A stretch of DNA of 64,000 bases. It comes from Phycisphaeraceae bacterium (GTDB lineage Bacteria; Planctomycetota; Phycisphaerae; Phycisphaerales; Phycisphaeraceae). The position numbers and the translations under genes are program-made. Shown here in pieces: positions 18,006-27,400 of this stretch. Numbering within the stretch: position 1 is the stretch's first letter; every line of letters begins with the position of its first letter. Location of the stretch: contig JANQSF010000066.1 in assembly GCA_028284155.1 (NCBI GenBank), positions 1 through 64,000 on the forward strand, in the 5' to 3' direction. The notes below the pieces were generated by a model. It saw only the letters and a list, made by a program, of their open reading frames with translations. It had not been told where the DNA came from and did not search any database.

Positions 18006-20180
18006 ATGATCCCTCGCCGGCTCATCCTGTTGGTGATATTGACCGCCACGTTTTTGTCGACGCGAGCGACGTCGGCTGCGCCCGGGCCGGCCGTCACACT
18101 TGATTCGTCGGCTGTGCCGCTCGTTCAGAAGTACTGCGCAGGCTGTCACAACGAGAAGACGCGCAAGGCCAAGTTCCGGATCGACGACATTCAGCCGCCG
18201 ACCGCTCACCGTGCCGATGTGACGCGGTGGGAGAAGGTGTTGGAAATGGTCAGCATCGGCGACATGCCGCCGGACGACAAGCCACAGCCGACAAGGGTTG
18301 AGCGTGAGCAACTGATCGCCTGGATCAAGGCTGAGTTCGCGAAGCTTGGCAAACGGCTGGACGATTCGGCGCACGCGCTGCCGCATTACGCGAACCGGAT
18401 CGATCACACCTCGCTGTTCAGCGGCGAGCACAAGGGCCCGGCCTATACGTCGTCGCGTGTCTGGCGAGTCAGCCCGCACATCTACGATCAGATGTTGCGC
18501 GACCTGTCGTTGAACGACTTCACCGTCCCGCTGACCAAACTCGAGGGCGAGGCATTCGACGACTACGCCTTGCTTTATGCCGACGAGGCCACGCTGGGCA
18601 CGCTGATTCAGAACGCCAAGCGGACGGCCGTGACGCTTGTGCACGGACGCCTGGTCAAGCCGCGCGGCGCGGGCGACAAGAAGCGCGACGCCCGTGGCCA
18701 GCGCGTCGGTGCCCGACATCGTGCGTTCATCGACTTCGTCAAGCTGGAGTCGACGCCGACGCAGGAACAGATGCAGGAGGCCGTTCGCTACGCGTTTGAC
18801 CTGCTGCTGCTGCGATCGCCGACCGACGTGGAGTTGGAGCGATATGTCGCGCATAATCTCGCGCCGAATGTCAAGGCGGGCGGCCCGGACGCGGGGCTTC
18901 GCGGGATGCTCACGTCGATCCTGATCTCGCCGGAATACCTCTTCCGCATGGAGATCGGCCTGGGCGAGCGGCTGCCCGACGGTCGACGCATGCTCTCGCC
19001 CAACGAGTTGGCCTATGCGCTCTCGTATGCGTTGCACGACCACCCGATCGACGACCTGCTCAAGGCCGCGGCGGACGGCAGACTCAAGACGCGGCGGGAC
19101 GTCGAGCGCGAAGTGCGCAAGGTGCTAACCGAGCGCAAGCTCTACCGCGGGCAGATTCCCGCGGCGCGACGCAAGGAAACGATTTGGCCTGTCGGCAAGC
19201 TGGGCATGGCGTCGCTCGCCAACCCGCGCATGCTGCGCTTCTTCCGCGAGTTCTTCGACTACGGCAAAGCGCCTGACGTCTTCAAGGACGACAGCCGACA
19301 CGGCGGCAAGCACAACCCCAAGAGCCTCGTGCTAGACGCGGACTGGCTGGTGCTCAGTGTGTTGTCCGAGGACAAACAGGTCTTTGAGCGGCTGCTGACG
19401 ACGGACCAATACATGCTTGGCCGAGGCAACGGTGCGCGGCATGGCAAGAACGTCGGTTACCTGGCCGTCTATAACCTGACCGAGCCGAACTGGGTCGAGC
19501 GTGGCCCGACGCCGATGCCCGAGGGCCAACGGGCCGGTATCCTCACGCACCCCGCCTGGCTGGTCGCGCACAGCGGCAACTTCGAGAACGACCCGGTGCG
19601 GCGGGGCAAGTGGATTCAGGAACGACTGCTCGGCGGCATCGTGCCTGAGATCCCGATCGGCGTCGAGGCACAACTGCCCGAGAAGCCGAAGCAGACATTG
19701 CGTCAACGATTCGAGATCGTCAACGCCGAGTCGTGTTGGCGGTGCCACAAGAAGATGAACCCGCTGGGCAACCCGTTCGAAGCGTACGACGACTTCGGCA
19801 GGTTCCGCACCAAGCACCACGTCACAGAAAACGGTCACGTCGTGGCAAGCGACCTGGAAGTGAACCGCGGCCGAAACACGCCGTCGGCCGAGCCAAGGAT
19901 TGCTGTGGATACGACCGGCTATGTCAAGGGCACGGGCGACGCGGCGCTCGACGGCGAGGTGAAGGATGCGATCGACCTGGCGCACCGGTTGGCCAAATCG
20001 CCGCGCGTGCGGCAGATGTTCATTCGGCACATGTTCCGGTTCTGGATGGGCCGGAACGAAACACTGAACGATTCGCCGACATTAATGGCGATGGACAAGG
20101 CGTACACCGAAAGCGACGGGAGTTTCAGTGAGGCGCTGGTGGCGCTGTTGACGTCGGACTCGTTTTTGTATCGGAAGTGA
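18006..20180 (+). CDS. DUF1592/DUF1588/DUF1585 cytochrome c-type secreted protein
   Basis: About 724 residues. ATG 18006 lies 5 nt after GGAG (17997-18000) and opens a signal peptide (I-L-L-V-I-L-T-A-T-F-L). The N-terminal haem site is C44-A-G-C-H48, followed by G-D-M-P-P-D-D-K, typical of planctomycete cytochrome domains. The centre holds a short DUF1592, then DUF1588 (S-C-W-R-C-H-K-K-M-N-P-L-G-N-P-F-E) and DUF1585. It is a distant paralogue of the genes at 13708 and 50636. Its usual DUF1552 partner is at 20688, separated here by a palindrome-bounded cassette. Confidence 0.88.
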   Translation: MIPRRLILLVILTATFLSTRATSAAPGPAVTLDSSAVPLVQKYCAGCHNEKTRKAKFRIDDIQPPTAHRADVTRWEKVLEMVSIGDMPPDDKPQPTRVEREQLIAWIKAEFAKLGKRLDDSAHALPHYANRIDHTSLFSGEHKGPAYTSSRVWRVSPHIYDQMLRDLSLNDFTVPLTKLEGEAFDDYALLYADEATLGTLIQNAKRTAVTLVHGRLVKPRGAGDKKRDARGQRVGARHRAFIDFVKLESTPTQEQMQEAVRYAFDLLLLRSPTDVELERYVAHNLAPNVKAGGPDAGLRGMLTSILISPEYLFRMEIGLGERLPDGRRMLSPNELAYALSYALHDHPIDDLLKAAADGRLKTRRDVEREVRKVLTERKLYRGQIPAARRKETIWPVGKLGMASLANPRMLRFFREFFDYGKAPDVFKDDSRHGGKHNPKSLVLDADWLVLSVLSEDKQVFERLLTTDQYMLGRGNGARHGKNVGYLAVYNLTEPNWVERGPTPMPEGQRAGILTHPAWLVAHSGNFENDPVRRGKWIQERLLGGIVPEIPIGVEAQLPEKPKQTLRQRFEIVNAESCWRCHKKMNPLGNPFEAYDDFGRFRTKHHVTENGHVVASDLEVNRGRNTPSAEPRIAVDTTGYVKGTGDAALDGEVKDAIDLAHRLAKSPRVRQMFIRHMFRFWMGRNETLNDSPTLMAMDKAYTESDGSFSEALVALLTSDSFLYRK

Positions 20181-20183
20181 TGT

Positions 20184-20217
20184 GTAGGGTGGGCCAAGGT
20201 TGGGATCGGTCCACCAC
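20184..20217. repeat. Left REP-like palindrome of the cassette
   Basis: The unit opens with GTAGGGTGGGCCAAGG (20184-20199) and closes with GGTCCACCAC, so it folds on itself (GGTGGGCC against GGTCCACC). The first 16 bp recur, perfectly inverted, at 20659-20674. It begins 4 bp after the stop of the DUF1592 gene. GTAGGGTGGGC-type palindromes are, to my knowledge, common dispersed intergenic repeats in planctomycetes and cyanobacteria. Confidence 0.8.
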
Positions 20218-20246
20218 AGGGGCCCAGACAAGGAGAGTTAGGCGAC

Positions 20247-20567
20247 ATGACAAGAGCGCAACTCATCTCAATGTGGACGTGTGTTGCGTGGTTCCTCTTC
20301 GTCCTTGCATCGTCTGCCAATCGCTTCCTGTGGGGTAATCTCGGCGTTTTTCGACCGAGTGACCCGGACGCAGAGAGTGCTGTCGTTGCGAAGAGTCGCG
20401 TGGTGGCGTTACTTAACGGGTGGGCCCAAGACTATAACCGCGCATGGCTGTTGTTCGCCATCGGGATTGTGATCCTTTGTGGCTTGATGTTGTGGGTGAC
20501 TGTCACACACAAGCGCTCGTCAAGCTATCCACTCCAGTTGAACGGCGACGCTCGCCATGGTGAATAG
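20247..20567 (+). CDS. Small two-helix membrane protein inside the palindrome-bounded cassette
   Basis: 106 residues; not recognised. Two hydrophobic helices, about residues 10-25 (W-F-L-F-V-L-A-S-S) and 66-86 (W-L-L-F-A-I-G-I-V-I-L), flank a loop of about 40 residues rich in Arg/Asp, and the C-terminal tail is polar. A good Shine-Dalgarno (AAGGAGAG, about 20229-20236) precedes ATG 20247, which argues that the gene is expressed. It is out of character with its neighbours, which are large secreted redox proteins, and lies between two inverted REP-like palindromes. Confidence 0.65.
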   Translation: MTRAQLISMWTCVAWFLFVLASSANRFLWGNLGVFRPSDPDAESAVVAKSRVVALLNGWAQDYNRAWLLFAIGIVILCGLMLWVTVTHKRSSSYPLQLNGDARHGE

Positions 20568-20574
20568 GGTTGTC

Positions 20575-20609
20575 GGTTGGCTGCTGCCTTACACGGGCAG
20601 CCGGCAACC
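20575..20609 (+). terminator. Hairpin after the small membrane protein gene
   Basis: GGTTGGCTGCTGCC, a 6-nt loop, then GGGCAGCCGGCAACC can pair with one or two bulges 8 bp after the stop codon. There is no T-run, so it may be a weak terminator or only part of the cassette structure. Confidence 0.4.
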
Positions 20610-20639
20610 AGGTCTTGTCATCGTATTGATCGGATGCGC

Positions 20640-20674
20640 CATGGTGGGCCGCGCAAAGCCTTGGCCCACCCTAC
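20640..20674. repeat. Right REP-like palindrome of the cassette (inverted copy)
   Basis: On the reverse strand this reads GTAGGGTGGGCCAAGG followed by a 9-nt spacer and GGCCCACCA, the same design as the left copy at 20184-20217. The outer 16 bp (20659-20674) are an exact reverse complement of 20184-20199. It ends 13 bp before the DUF1552 start codon. Confidence 0.8.
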
Positions 20675-20687
20675 CTCGGACAAAGCC

Positions 20688-22094
20688 ATGTTCTCACGAC
20701 GCGAAGCGATGAAACGACTCGGTGTCACCGGTGGCGCGCTGGCGCTCGCCCCGTTCGCGGGACACGCGCGGGCCGACGCGGGCAAGGACGTCGACCAACC
20801 CGCGCCGCGGTTCGTCTTTGTCGTTCGGTCCAACGGCGTGCTGGCGACGGAGATTCAGCCCGAGGGGCTCGACCGTCTCGTCAAGACGCGCGCCAACGGT
20901 GGCTATGAAAAGAAACTTCACGAGCACACGCTTGCGAATCGCACGTTGCACAAGGCGATGGCGGCGCTCGAGCCGTTCAAGGAGCGCGTGACAATCCTCC
21001 AGGGCATGAGCGGCAAGATGTGTCGCGGTTCGCACGCCGCGGGCTTCGGTGCGCTGGGCGCGTTCGCAAGTCAAAGTGCGATCCCGCGGCTTGAGACGAT
21101 CGACGGCGCGCTGGCCAAGGCGCTCGGCGGTGTGTTCCCGCACCTCGGCTTCACGATGGACAACTTCGGGACACTGGTCACGTACCCACGTTTGTCGGCG
21201 CTTGGGCCGAAGAAGACGTTGCCGTTCTACGCCGATCCGATGATGGCTTACCGCGACCTGTTTGGCACGGTCATTCAGGGTGCTGCGCGGGCGGAGGTCG
21301 ATATCGACCGCAACGTGCTCGACTTCATGATCGACGACGTCAAGCGCTACCAGAAGCGGTTGCCGGCGAGTCAGAAGGAGAAGCTCGGCCATTACCTGGA
21401 GGGGTTCGAGTCGTTACGGCTGCGACAGAAACGACTCGAAGCCATGAAGGCGACGTTGGCGAAGATCGCGCCGGAACTGAATGACAGCTACACGTCGCAG
21501 ATCGAGATTGAGCGCGTCAAGGCCCACTTCGAGTTGGCTGGTTCGGCGCTCATCGGTGGCCTGTCACAGGTCGTCACGATCCGCGCGGAACACATGAGCA
21601 TGCGGCTGGAGGGTTTGGGCCTGGGCGACAAGACGGTGCACGGCATCGGCCACATGATCGAAGGTCAGAAGGGCGGCAACGACGGCGGCCCGTTCGCCGA
21701 CGGCAAGGGCGAGTTCGCGACCCGCGCCGTGATCATGGACTTTCACATGCAACAGATCGCCAAGCTCGCCGCTCGGCTCGACGCCGTGCCCGAGGGCGAC
21801 GGCACGATGCTCGACAACACGGTCATCCTCTACCTGTCCGACCACGGCGACCGGCACCATTCCAAGTTTTACGAATGGCCGATGGTTGCGGTCGGCAATG
21901 TCGGCAAGCAGTTCAAGGTCGGTCGATACATCCAGGTGCCCGGATACGGGTCGGTCGGCCACCGCACGATCGCGAGCCTGTACACGTCGCTGTTGCACGC
22001 GGCAGGTCACCCGCGCGACACGTTCGGTCAACCGGACATGTCGCTCGAAGCGAGCATCGATCAGACGGGGCCGTTGGTCGAGTGGATGGTTTGA
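20688..22094 (+). CDS. DUF1552 secreted protein
   Basis: About 468 residues starting at ATG 20688 with a Tat-like leader (S-R-R-E-A-M-K-R-L-G-V-T-G-G-A-L-A-L-A-P). It shows DUF1552 features (F-V-F-V-V-R-S-N-G-V, H-A-A-G-F-G-A-L-G-A-F and the late V-I-L-Y-L-S-D-H-G-D-R-H-H). The frame continues about 37 codons upstream into the right palindrome, but those residues look non-coding. No Shine-Dalgarno is visible directly upstream, because the cassette ends 13 bp before the start. It would naturally be the operon partner of the gene at 18006. Confidence 0.87.
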   Translation: MFSRREAMKRLGVTGGALALAPFAGHARADAGKDVDQPAPRFVFVVRSNGVLATEIQPEGLDRLVKTRANGGYEKKLHEHTLANRTLHKAMAALEPFKERVTILQGMSGKMCRGSHAAGFGALGAFASQSAIPRLETIDGALAKALGGVFPHLGFTMDNFGTLVTYPRLSALGPKKTLPFYADPMMAYRDLFGTVIQGAARAEVDIDRNVLDFMIDDVKRYQKRLPASQKEKLGHYLEGFESLRLRQKRLEAMKATLAKIAPELNDSYTSQIEIERVKAHFELAGSALIGGLSQVVTIRAEHMSMRLEGLGLGDKTVHGIGHMIEGQKGGNDGGPFADGKGEFATRAVIMDFHMQQIAKLAARLDAVPEGDGTMLDNTVILYLSDHGDRHHSKFYEWPMVAVGNVGKQFKVGRYIQVPGYGSVGHRTIASLYTSLLHAAGHPRDTFGQPDMSLEASIDQTGPLVEWMV

Positions 22095-22167
22095 AGGTAG
22101 GGACGAGGGACGAGCGATAAGCCACGAGGGATTGCTCGATCAGGTGACGTCTCGTGGCAGCACGATG

Positions 22168-22255
22168 GATGGGAGGGCGAGGCTCCGTCCGAGCCGCGTG
22201 GCGAGTCGGACGCCCAGGCTAGACCTCGGCTCGGACGGAGCCTCACCCTCCCATC
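22168..22255. repeat. 29-bp near-perfect inverted repeat (dispersed planctomycete-type element)
   Basis: Arms at 22168-22196 and 22227-22255 (beginning GATGGGAGGGCGAGGC and ending in its complement) match at 28 of 29 positions around a 30-bp spacer. Translated, such sequence gives the familiar spurious W-E-G-E-A-P-x-E-P-R peptide, which I recognise as a widespread non-coding repeat of planctomycetes and verrucomicrobia. It ends 13 bp before the DUF4838 start, so it lies in that gene's leader or acts as a terminator for the preceding gene. Confidence 0.8.
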
Positions 22256-22268
22256 CTGTGAGCTGGTT

Positions 22269-24227
22269 ATGCATTCGCGAAACAGTGCGTCTTTGCGCTC
22301 CCCAAGTTGTTGGTTGATTCGCACGGTGGTTGCCGCGTGCGTGTTGACGACGTTGACGCACGCTCTCGGTGTTGACGCGCTCGCACAAGACGCCCACCGC
22401 CACGTCGTGCTCGCGCGCGAGGGCAAACCGGCACTGCCTATCGTCGCCGGCTCGGTAGATGAACCGGTGGTCGAATTACGCCGCTACTTGGCGCGCATCG
22501 TCGGCGGTGAGTTCAAGTCGGCCGACGCCAAAGGTCGGCCGGCCGGTATCTATGTCGGTCTGCTCAGCGACTTCCCTTGGGTTAAGGTCGATCAGCAGGA
22601 CAAACTCGGGCCGGAAGGGTTTGTTTTGCGCAGCGACGGGCGGAGCGTATACCTGCTCGCTGCCAATCCGCTCGGCGTGCAGCACGCGGTGACGACATTC
22701 CTGCATCGCTTGGGTTGCCGGTGGTTTTTCCCGGGCAAGGCGTGGGAGGTCGTGCAGCGTCAACCGACAGTCGAAGGCCGATGGGACGAGCGGCACACGC
22801 CGGCTTTTCGCACCCAACGCCGCATCTGGTACGGCTACGGCGCATACGCGTCGGGCAAGCGTGACCTTTCGGCGTGGGAACGGCACAACCGCATGGGCGG
22901 CCCGACGCCCGTGATCATCGGCCACACTTGGCATGGCTTGAAGCCGGACAAGGAGTTCACGCAGCACCCCGAGTGGTTCGCGCTGGTCGGCGGCAAGCGT
23001 CAGCCGAGCAAGCCGTGTTACAGCCACCCGCAAGTCGTGCAACGCGCGATCGACACGGCTTTGAGCCAGGCGGCGCGTCGGCCGGGCATGATCTCGATGA
23101 CCCCGCCGGACGGGCTGGGCTATTGCGAGTGCGAGCGATGCCTCAAGGTGTTCAAGGGCGGCAAACCGTACCGTGCGCACGGGTCGCTGTTCGCCAAACG
23201 GCCCGACGGTGAGTTGGTCAACATCACGTCCGATACTTTGTTCACGTTCATCAACGCCGTCGCGAAAGCCGTTGCCGAGAGGCATCCAGACACGTTGATC
23301 GGTTGTTACGCCTACAGCGCGTACTCGCACCCGCCGTCGTTCAGGCTCCACCCCAACGTCTACCTGCAAACAACCACCGCGTACCGCCGCACGCCGATCA
23401 GTCTCGACGAGCAGTTGCGCGCGTTCGGCCAACGCACGACGCAGGTTGGCATCCGCGAGTATTACAGTGTCTACCAGTGGGATTGGGACTACCCGAACGC
23501 GGGCAAGCTCACGCCCGCACAGTTGGCGGACGACCTGCGGCGGTTTCACACGCACGGCGTGACGGCCGTCAACGCCGAGGCGTCGAACAACTGGGCCGCG
23601 CGCGGGCTGGGCTATTACGTCGCGTCGCAATTGATGTGGGACGTGAACGTCGATACGCGGGCCGTCGTGACCGACTTCTACCAACGCGCGTTCGGGCCCG
23701 CTGCGGTGTCGATGCAGAGCTACTACGTCCGCTGGTACGGCCCAAGCGCCGCAGCGCTCGAAGTGAACGTCGATTTGCCGCAACGGCAAACGCTTTGCGA
23801 AATGGGCAAGTTCAATGTTGCGGCGCTCAAGGCGTCGTACATCGACCTTAACAACGCCATCGCGGTGACGCCCGCTGACTCCGCCTACCGCCAGCGCATC
23901 GACCTGCTGCGGATGTACGTGCATTACCTGTTCCTGCGCTACCTCCTGCATCAAGCCGAGCAGTCCGGCGACGCGCGGCAGATCATCGACGCGATCAAAG
24001 CTGAGACTGTCTTTGGCGCTCGCCTGACCGATACGCACATGATCCACACCCGTCCGCTGATTGGCAAAGCGTTCTTACGACGATTCCGCAAACATGAGGC
24101 GCTGCTGACCGACGTTGCCGACGCGCAGCGTTCCGGCCGAGGTTGGCGTCAGATCGGTCAACCGCCCGACGCGGCCGAGTTGGAGCGGCTCTGGTCGCAG
24201 GACTTGCGGGCGCTGGGCATTCGGTGA
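22269..24227 (+). CDS. Secreted DUF4838 protein (glycoside-hydrolase-like)
   Basis: 652 residues with an N-terminal hydrophobic signal (about residues 16-38). The N-terminal beta domain (about 45-170) resembles the accessory domain of alpha-glucuronidase and hexosaminidase families (A-V-T-T-F-L-H-R-L-G-C-R-W-F-F-P). The DUF4838 barrel follows, with D-G-L-G-Y-C-E-C-E-R-C, Y-A-Y-S-A-Y-S-H-P-P and Y-Y-S-V-Y-Q-W-D-W-D. It probably acts on an extracellular polysaccharide; no activity is established for the family as far as I know. It stands between two redox-protein loci and is preceded closely by an inverted repeat. Confidence 0.85.
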   Translation: MHSRNSASLRSPSCWLIRTVVAACVLTTLTHALGVDALAQDAHRHVVLAREGKPALPIVAGSVDEPVVELRRYLARIVGGEFKSADAKGRPAGIYVGLLSDFPWVKVDQQDKLGPEGFVLRSDGRSVYLLAANPLGVQHAVTTFLHRLGCRWFFPGKAWEVVQRQPTVEGRWDERHTPAFRTQRRIWYGYGAYASGKRDLSAWERHNRMGGPTPVIIGHTWHGLKPDKEFTQHPEWFALVGGKRQPSKPCYSHPQVVQRAIDTALSQAARRPGMISMTPPDGLGYCECERCLKVFKGGKPYRAHGSLFAKRPDGELVNITSDTLFTFINAVAKAVAERHPDTLIGCYAYSAYSHPPSFRLHPNVYLQTTTAYRRTPISLDEQLRAFGQRTTQVGIREYYSVYQWDWDYPNAGKLTPAQLADDLRRFHTHGVTAVNAEASNNWAARGLGYYVASQLMWDVNVDTRAVVTDFYQRAFGPAAVSMQSYYVRWYGPSAAALEVNVDLPQRQTLCEMGKFNVAALKASYIDLNNAIAVTPADSAYRQRIDLLRMYVHYLFLRYLLHQAEQSGDARQIIDAIKAETVFGARLTDTHMIHTRPLIGKAFLRRFRKHEALLTDVADAQRSGRGWRQIGQPPDAAELERLWSQDLRALGIR

Positions 24228-24407
24228 AACCAGATCAACGCTCGCTCGGGTCGATTGGGTCCGCAGGCGGGTCGGCCGGTTCAGTCCGGTGTGCTATGCT
24301 ATGGTCCCATGCGACGCCGGCGATGACGCAAAGACGATATCCGGCAATCGACTGCATGGATCTATCAAGCCGACCAACCGACTAATCACCCGATTGAGGT
24401 CTACAGG

Positions 24408-27400
24408 ATGTCCATTGAATTGAAAGTGACACGTTGTGGTTCGATTGTTGCCGCGCTGTTGGTGAGTGTGCTCGCCGGACCGGCATTCGGCGCGTTCGAG
24501 TTCAAGAAGGGCGACCGGGTCGTCTATCTCGGCAACGGCCTGGCAGACCGCATGCAGCACCACGGCTGGCTTGAGACCTACATCCAGCAGGCGCTGCCCC
24601 GGCACGAACTCGTGTTCCGCAATCACGGCTTTACCGGCGACCGCATCAACCATCGGCCGCGCAACAAGGGCTTCATGAGCGCCGACGATTACCTGACCCA
24701 CTCGAAGGCGACCGTCATCTTCGCTTTCTTCGGCTACAACGAGTCGTACGACGGCAAGCCCGACGAGTTCAAGCAGCACGTTGCCAAGTGGGTTGACGAG
24801 ACGCGCGGCAAGAACTATTCGGGCAAGGGCGCGCCTCGAATCGTTCTGTTTTCGCCGATCGCGCACGAGAACCTGAAAGACCCGAACCTGCCCAACGGCG
24901 CGGTGAACAACCGCCGTCTCGCCGCGTACACCATGGCGATGTCGGCCGTCGCCCGCGAAAAGAACGTCGCCTACGTCGATCTGTTCGCCCCGTCGCGCGC
25001 CCTGTACGCCAAGGTGCGGCAGCCGCTGACGATCAACGGCATCCACCCGACCAGCGAGGGCAACCGCCAACTCGCACGCGTGATGGTTGAAAAACTCCTG
25101 GACAAGCCGGCGCCGACGGACACGTCGGCGACGGAGAATCTCCGTCAAGCCGTGCTGAACAAGAACTGGCACTGGTTCAACCGTTACCGCGCGACCGACG
25201 GCAACGATGTTTGGGGCAGCCGGGCCAGGCTGCACAACAACCGTGCGACGCTGCAACGCGAGTTGGAGCAGCTCGACGTGATGACGGCCAACCGCGACAA
25301 GCTCGTGTGGGCCACCGCGCAGGGCAAGTCTTACAAGGTGGACGACAGCAACGTCCCGCCGTCGCTGGAGGTCAAGACCAATTTCAAGAGCCCGTCGCTC
25401 AAGAGCCAGGGCGGTGTGCCGAAGATCGGCTCGCTCAACTTCATGACGCCTGAGGAGACGCTCAGCTCGCTCAAGTTCGCCAAAGGCTTGAAGGGCAACG
25501 TGTTCGCCTCCGAGAAAATGTTCCCCGAGTTGGCCAACCCCGTGCAGTTGGGCGTCGACACGAAGGGCCGTCTGTGGGCCGCGGCGTGGCCGACGTATCC
25601 CAAGTGGGAGCCGACCAAGGAGATGAACGATCGCCTGCTCATCCTGCCGGATGAAGACCGCGACGGCGTGGCGGACAAGTGCATCACGTTCGCGTACGTC
25701 CACAACCCGACCGGATTCGAGTTTTGGAACGGCGGCGTGATCGTCGCCTCGGCGCCGGACATCCTGTTCCTTAAAGACACCGACGGGGACGACGTGGCCG
25801 ACATCCGCATCCGTGTCCTGCACGGCATCGATTCGGCCGACACGCACCACACAGCCAACAACTTTGTGTACGGCCCGTGCGGCAACATCTACTACCAGCG
25901 CGGCGTGTTCCACGTCAGCAACGTCGAGACGCCTTGGGTCACGAATCAGCAGTCATCGCGCTCCGCGATGTACCGCTTCAACCCGTGGACGTATGAGTTC
26001 GCCTTCCACGCCAACAACTCGCCCAACCCGCACGGCATCGGCTTCGACTACTGGGGTTACCACTACGCGACCGACGGGACCGGCGGTCGGGCTTATCAGG
26101 TCAAGCCCGACGGTAAGGGCGGCTTCAAGATGCGCTCGCTGCTCAAGAAGACCGTCCGACCCGTGCCCTCCAGCGGCATCCTTTCCAGCTCGCATATGCC
26201 CGAGCGCTACAACGGCACGTTTCTGATCTGCAACGCCATCGCGTTCCTGGGCATCAAGCAGTACGAGCTGCAATACAACACCGAGACCGGCGACGTCAAC
26301 GGCGTCGAGATCGAAGACCTGCTTGTGGCCAGCGACCGCAACTTCCGGCCGACCGACTTCGAGGTCGGCGACGACGGCGCGGTGTATGTCTCGGACTGGT
26401 GCAACCCGATCGTGGGGCACATGCAGCACAACATCCGCGACCCCAGCCGCGACCACGACCACGGTCGCATCTTTCGCATCTCCGCGCCGGGCCGACCGCT
26501 GATGAAGCACGTGCCGATCGATGGACAGCCGATCGAGAAGTTGCTGGACAACCTGAAACACCCGATCAACGGCATCCGCCACCGCACACGGATCGAGCTG
26601 AGCGAGCACGACACCAAGGCCGTCATCGCCGCGACCAAGCAGTGGATGCGTCAGTTCGACCCGAATAAGAAGGAAGACGCGCACCACCTGATGGAGGCGT
26701 TGTGGCTGCACCAGCAGCACAACGTGGTGAACCGCAAGCTGCTGAACCAGATGCTCAACTCGCCCGAGCCGCACGCCCGCATCGCGGCCGCAACGGTCAA
26801 GCAGTTCTGGGACCGCAACCCGACACAGATCGTCAGCGCCGGTGACGACGACGTGGCCGCCAGCTTCGACGCCGAGTCAATTAAGGATGCCATCGTCATC
26901 AAGACGATCCCCGAAGAGATGCGCTATGACAAGACGCGCATCGCCGTGAAGGCCGGCCAGAAGGTTAAGATCCTGCTGGTCAACGAAGACTACATGCCGC
27001 ACAACCTGATCGTCGGCCAAATCGGCTCAGCCGAGGAGATCGGCACCAAGGCCGAGGCGATGGGCGCCGAAGGGTTCAAGCTCGGCTTCATCCCCAAGAG
27101 CGACAAGATCATCGCCGCCTCCAAGATGATCGACTACCGCGAGGGCGACCTGATCGAGTTCACCGCGCCGACTACGCCGGGCGACTACGACATCATCTGC
27201 ACCTTCCCCGGCCACTGGAAGCTGATGCGCGGTGTGATGAAGGTCGTTCGGACCGACGCGGAACTCGCCGCCGCCAACGCCGCGCCGCAGCCCGTCGCCA
27301 AGAACTGGAAGCTCGACGATCTGGCCGGCGACCTGGCGCACATCGCGCACGGCCGATCGTTCGCCAAGGGCAAGGCGTCGTTTGACAAGCTCGGTTGCGC

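Noticed and set aside
22140..22403. Short frames across the 22168-22255 inverted repeat giving W-E-G-E-A-P-S-E-P-R-type peptides
   Set aside because: These are the usual spurious translations of a non-coding dispersed repeat.
22476..24047. A 523-codon minus-strand frame opposite the DUF4838 gene
   Set aside because: Antisense shadow with composition bias and no recognisable domain; the plus-strand gene has a signal peptide and family motifs.
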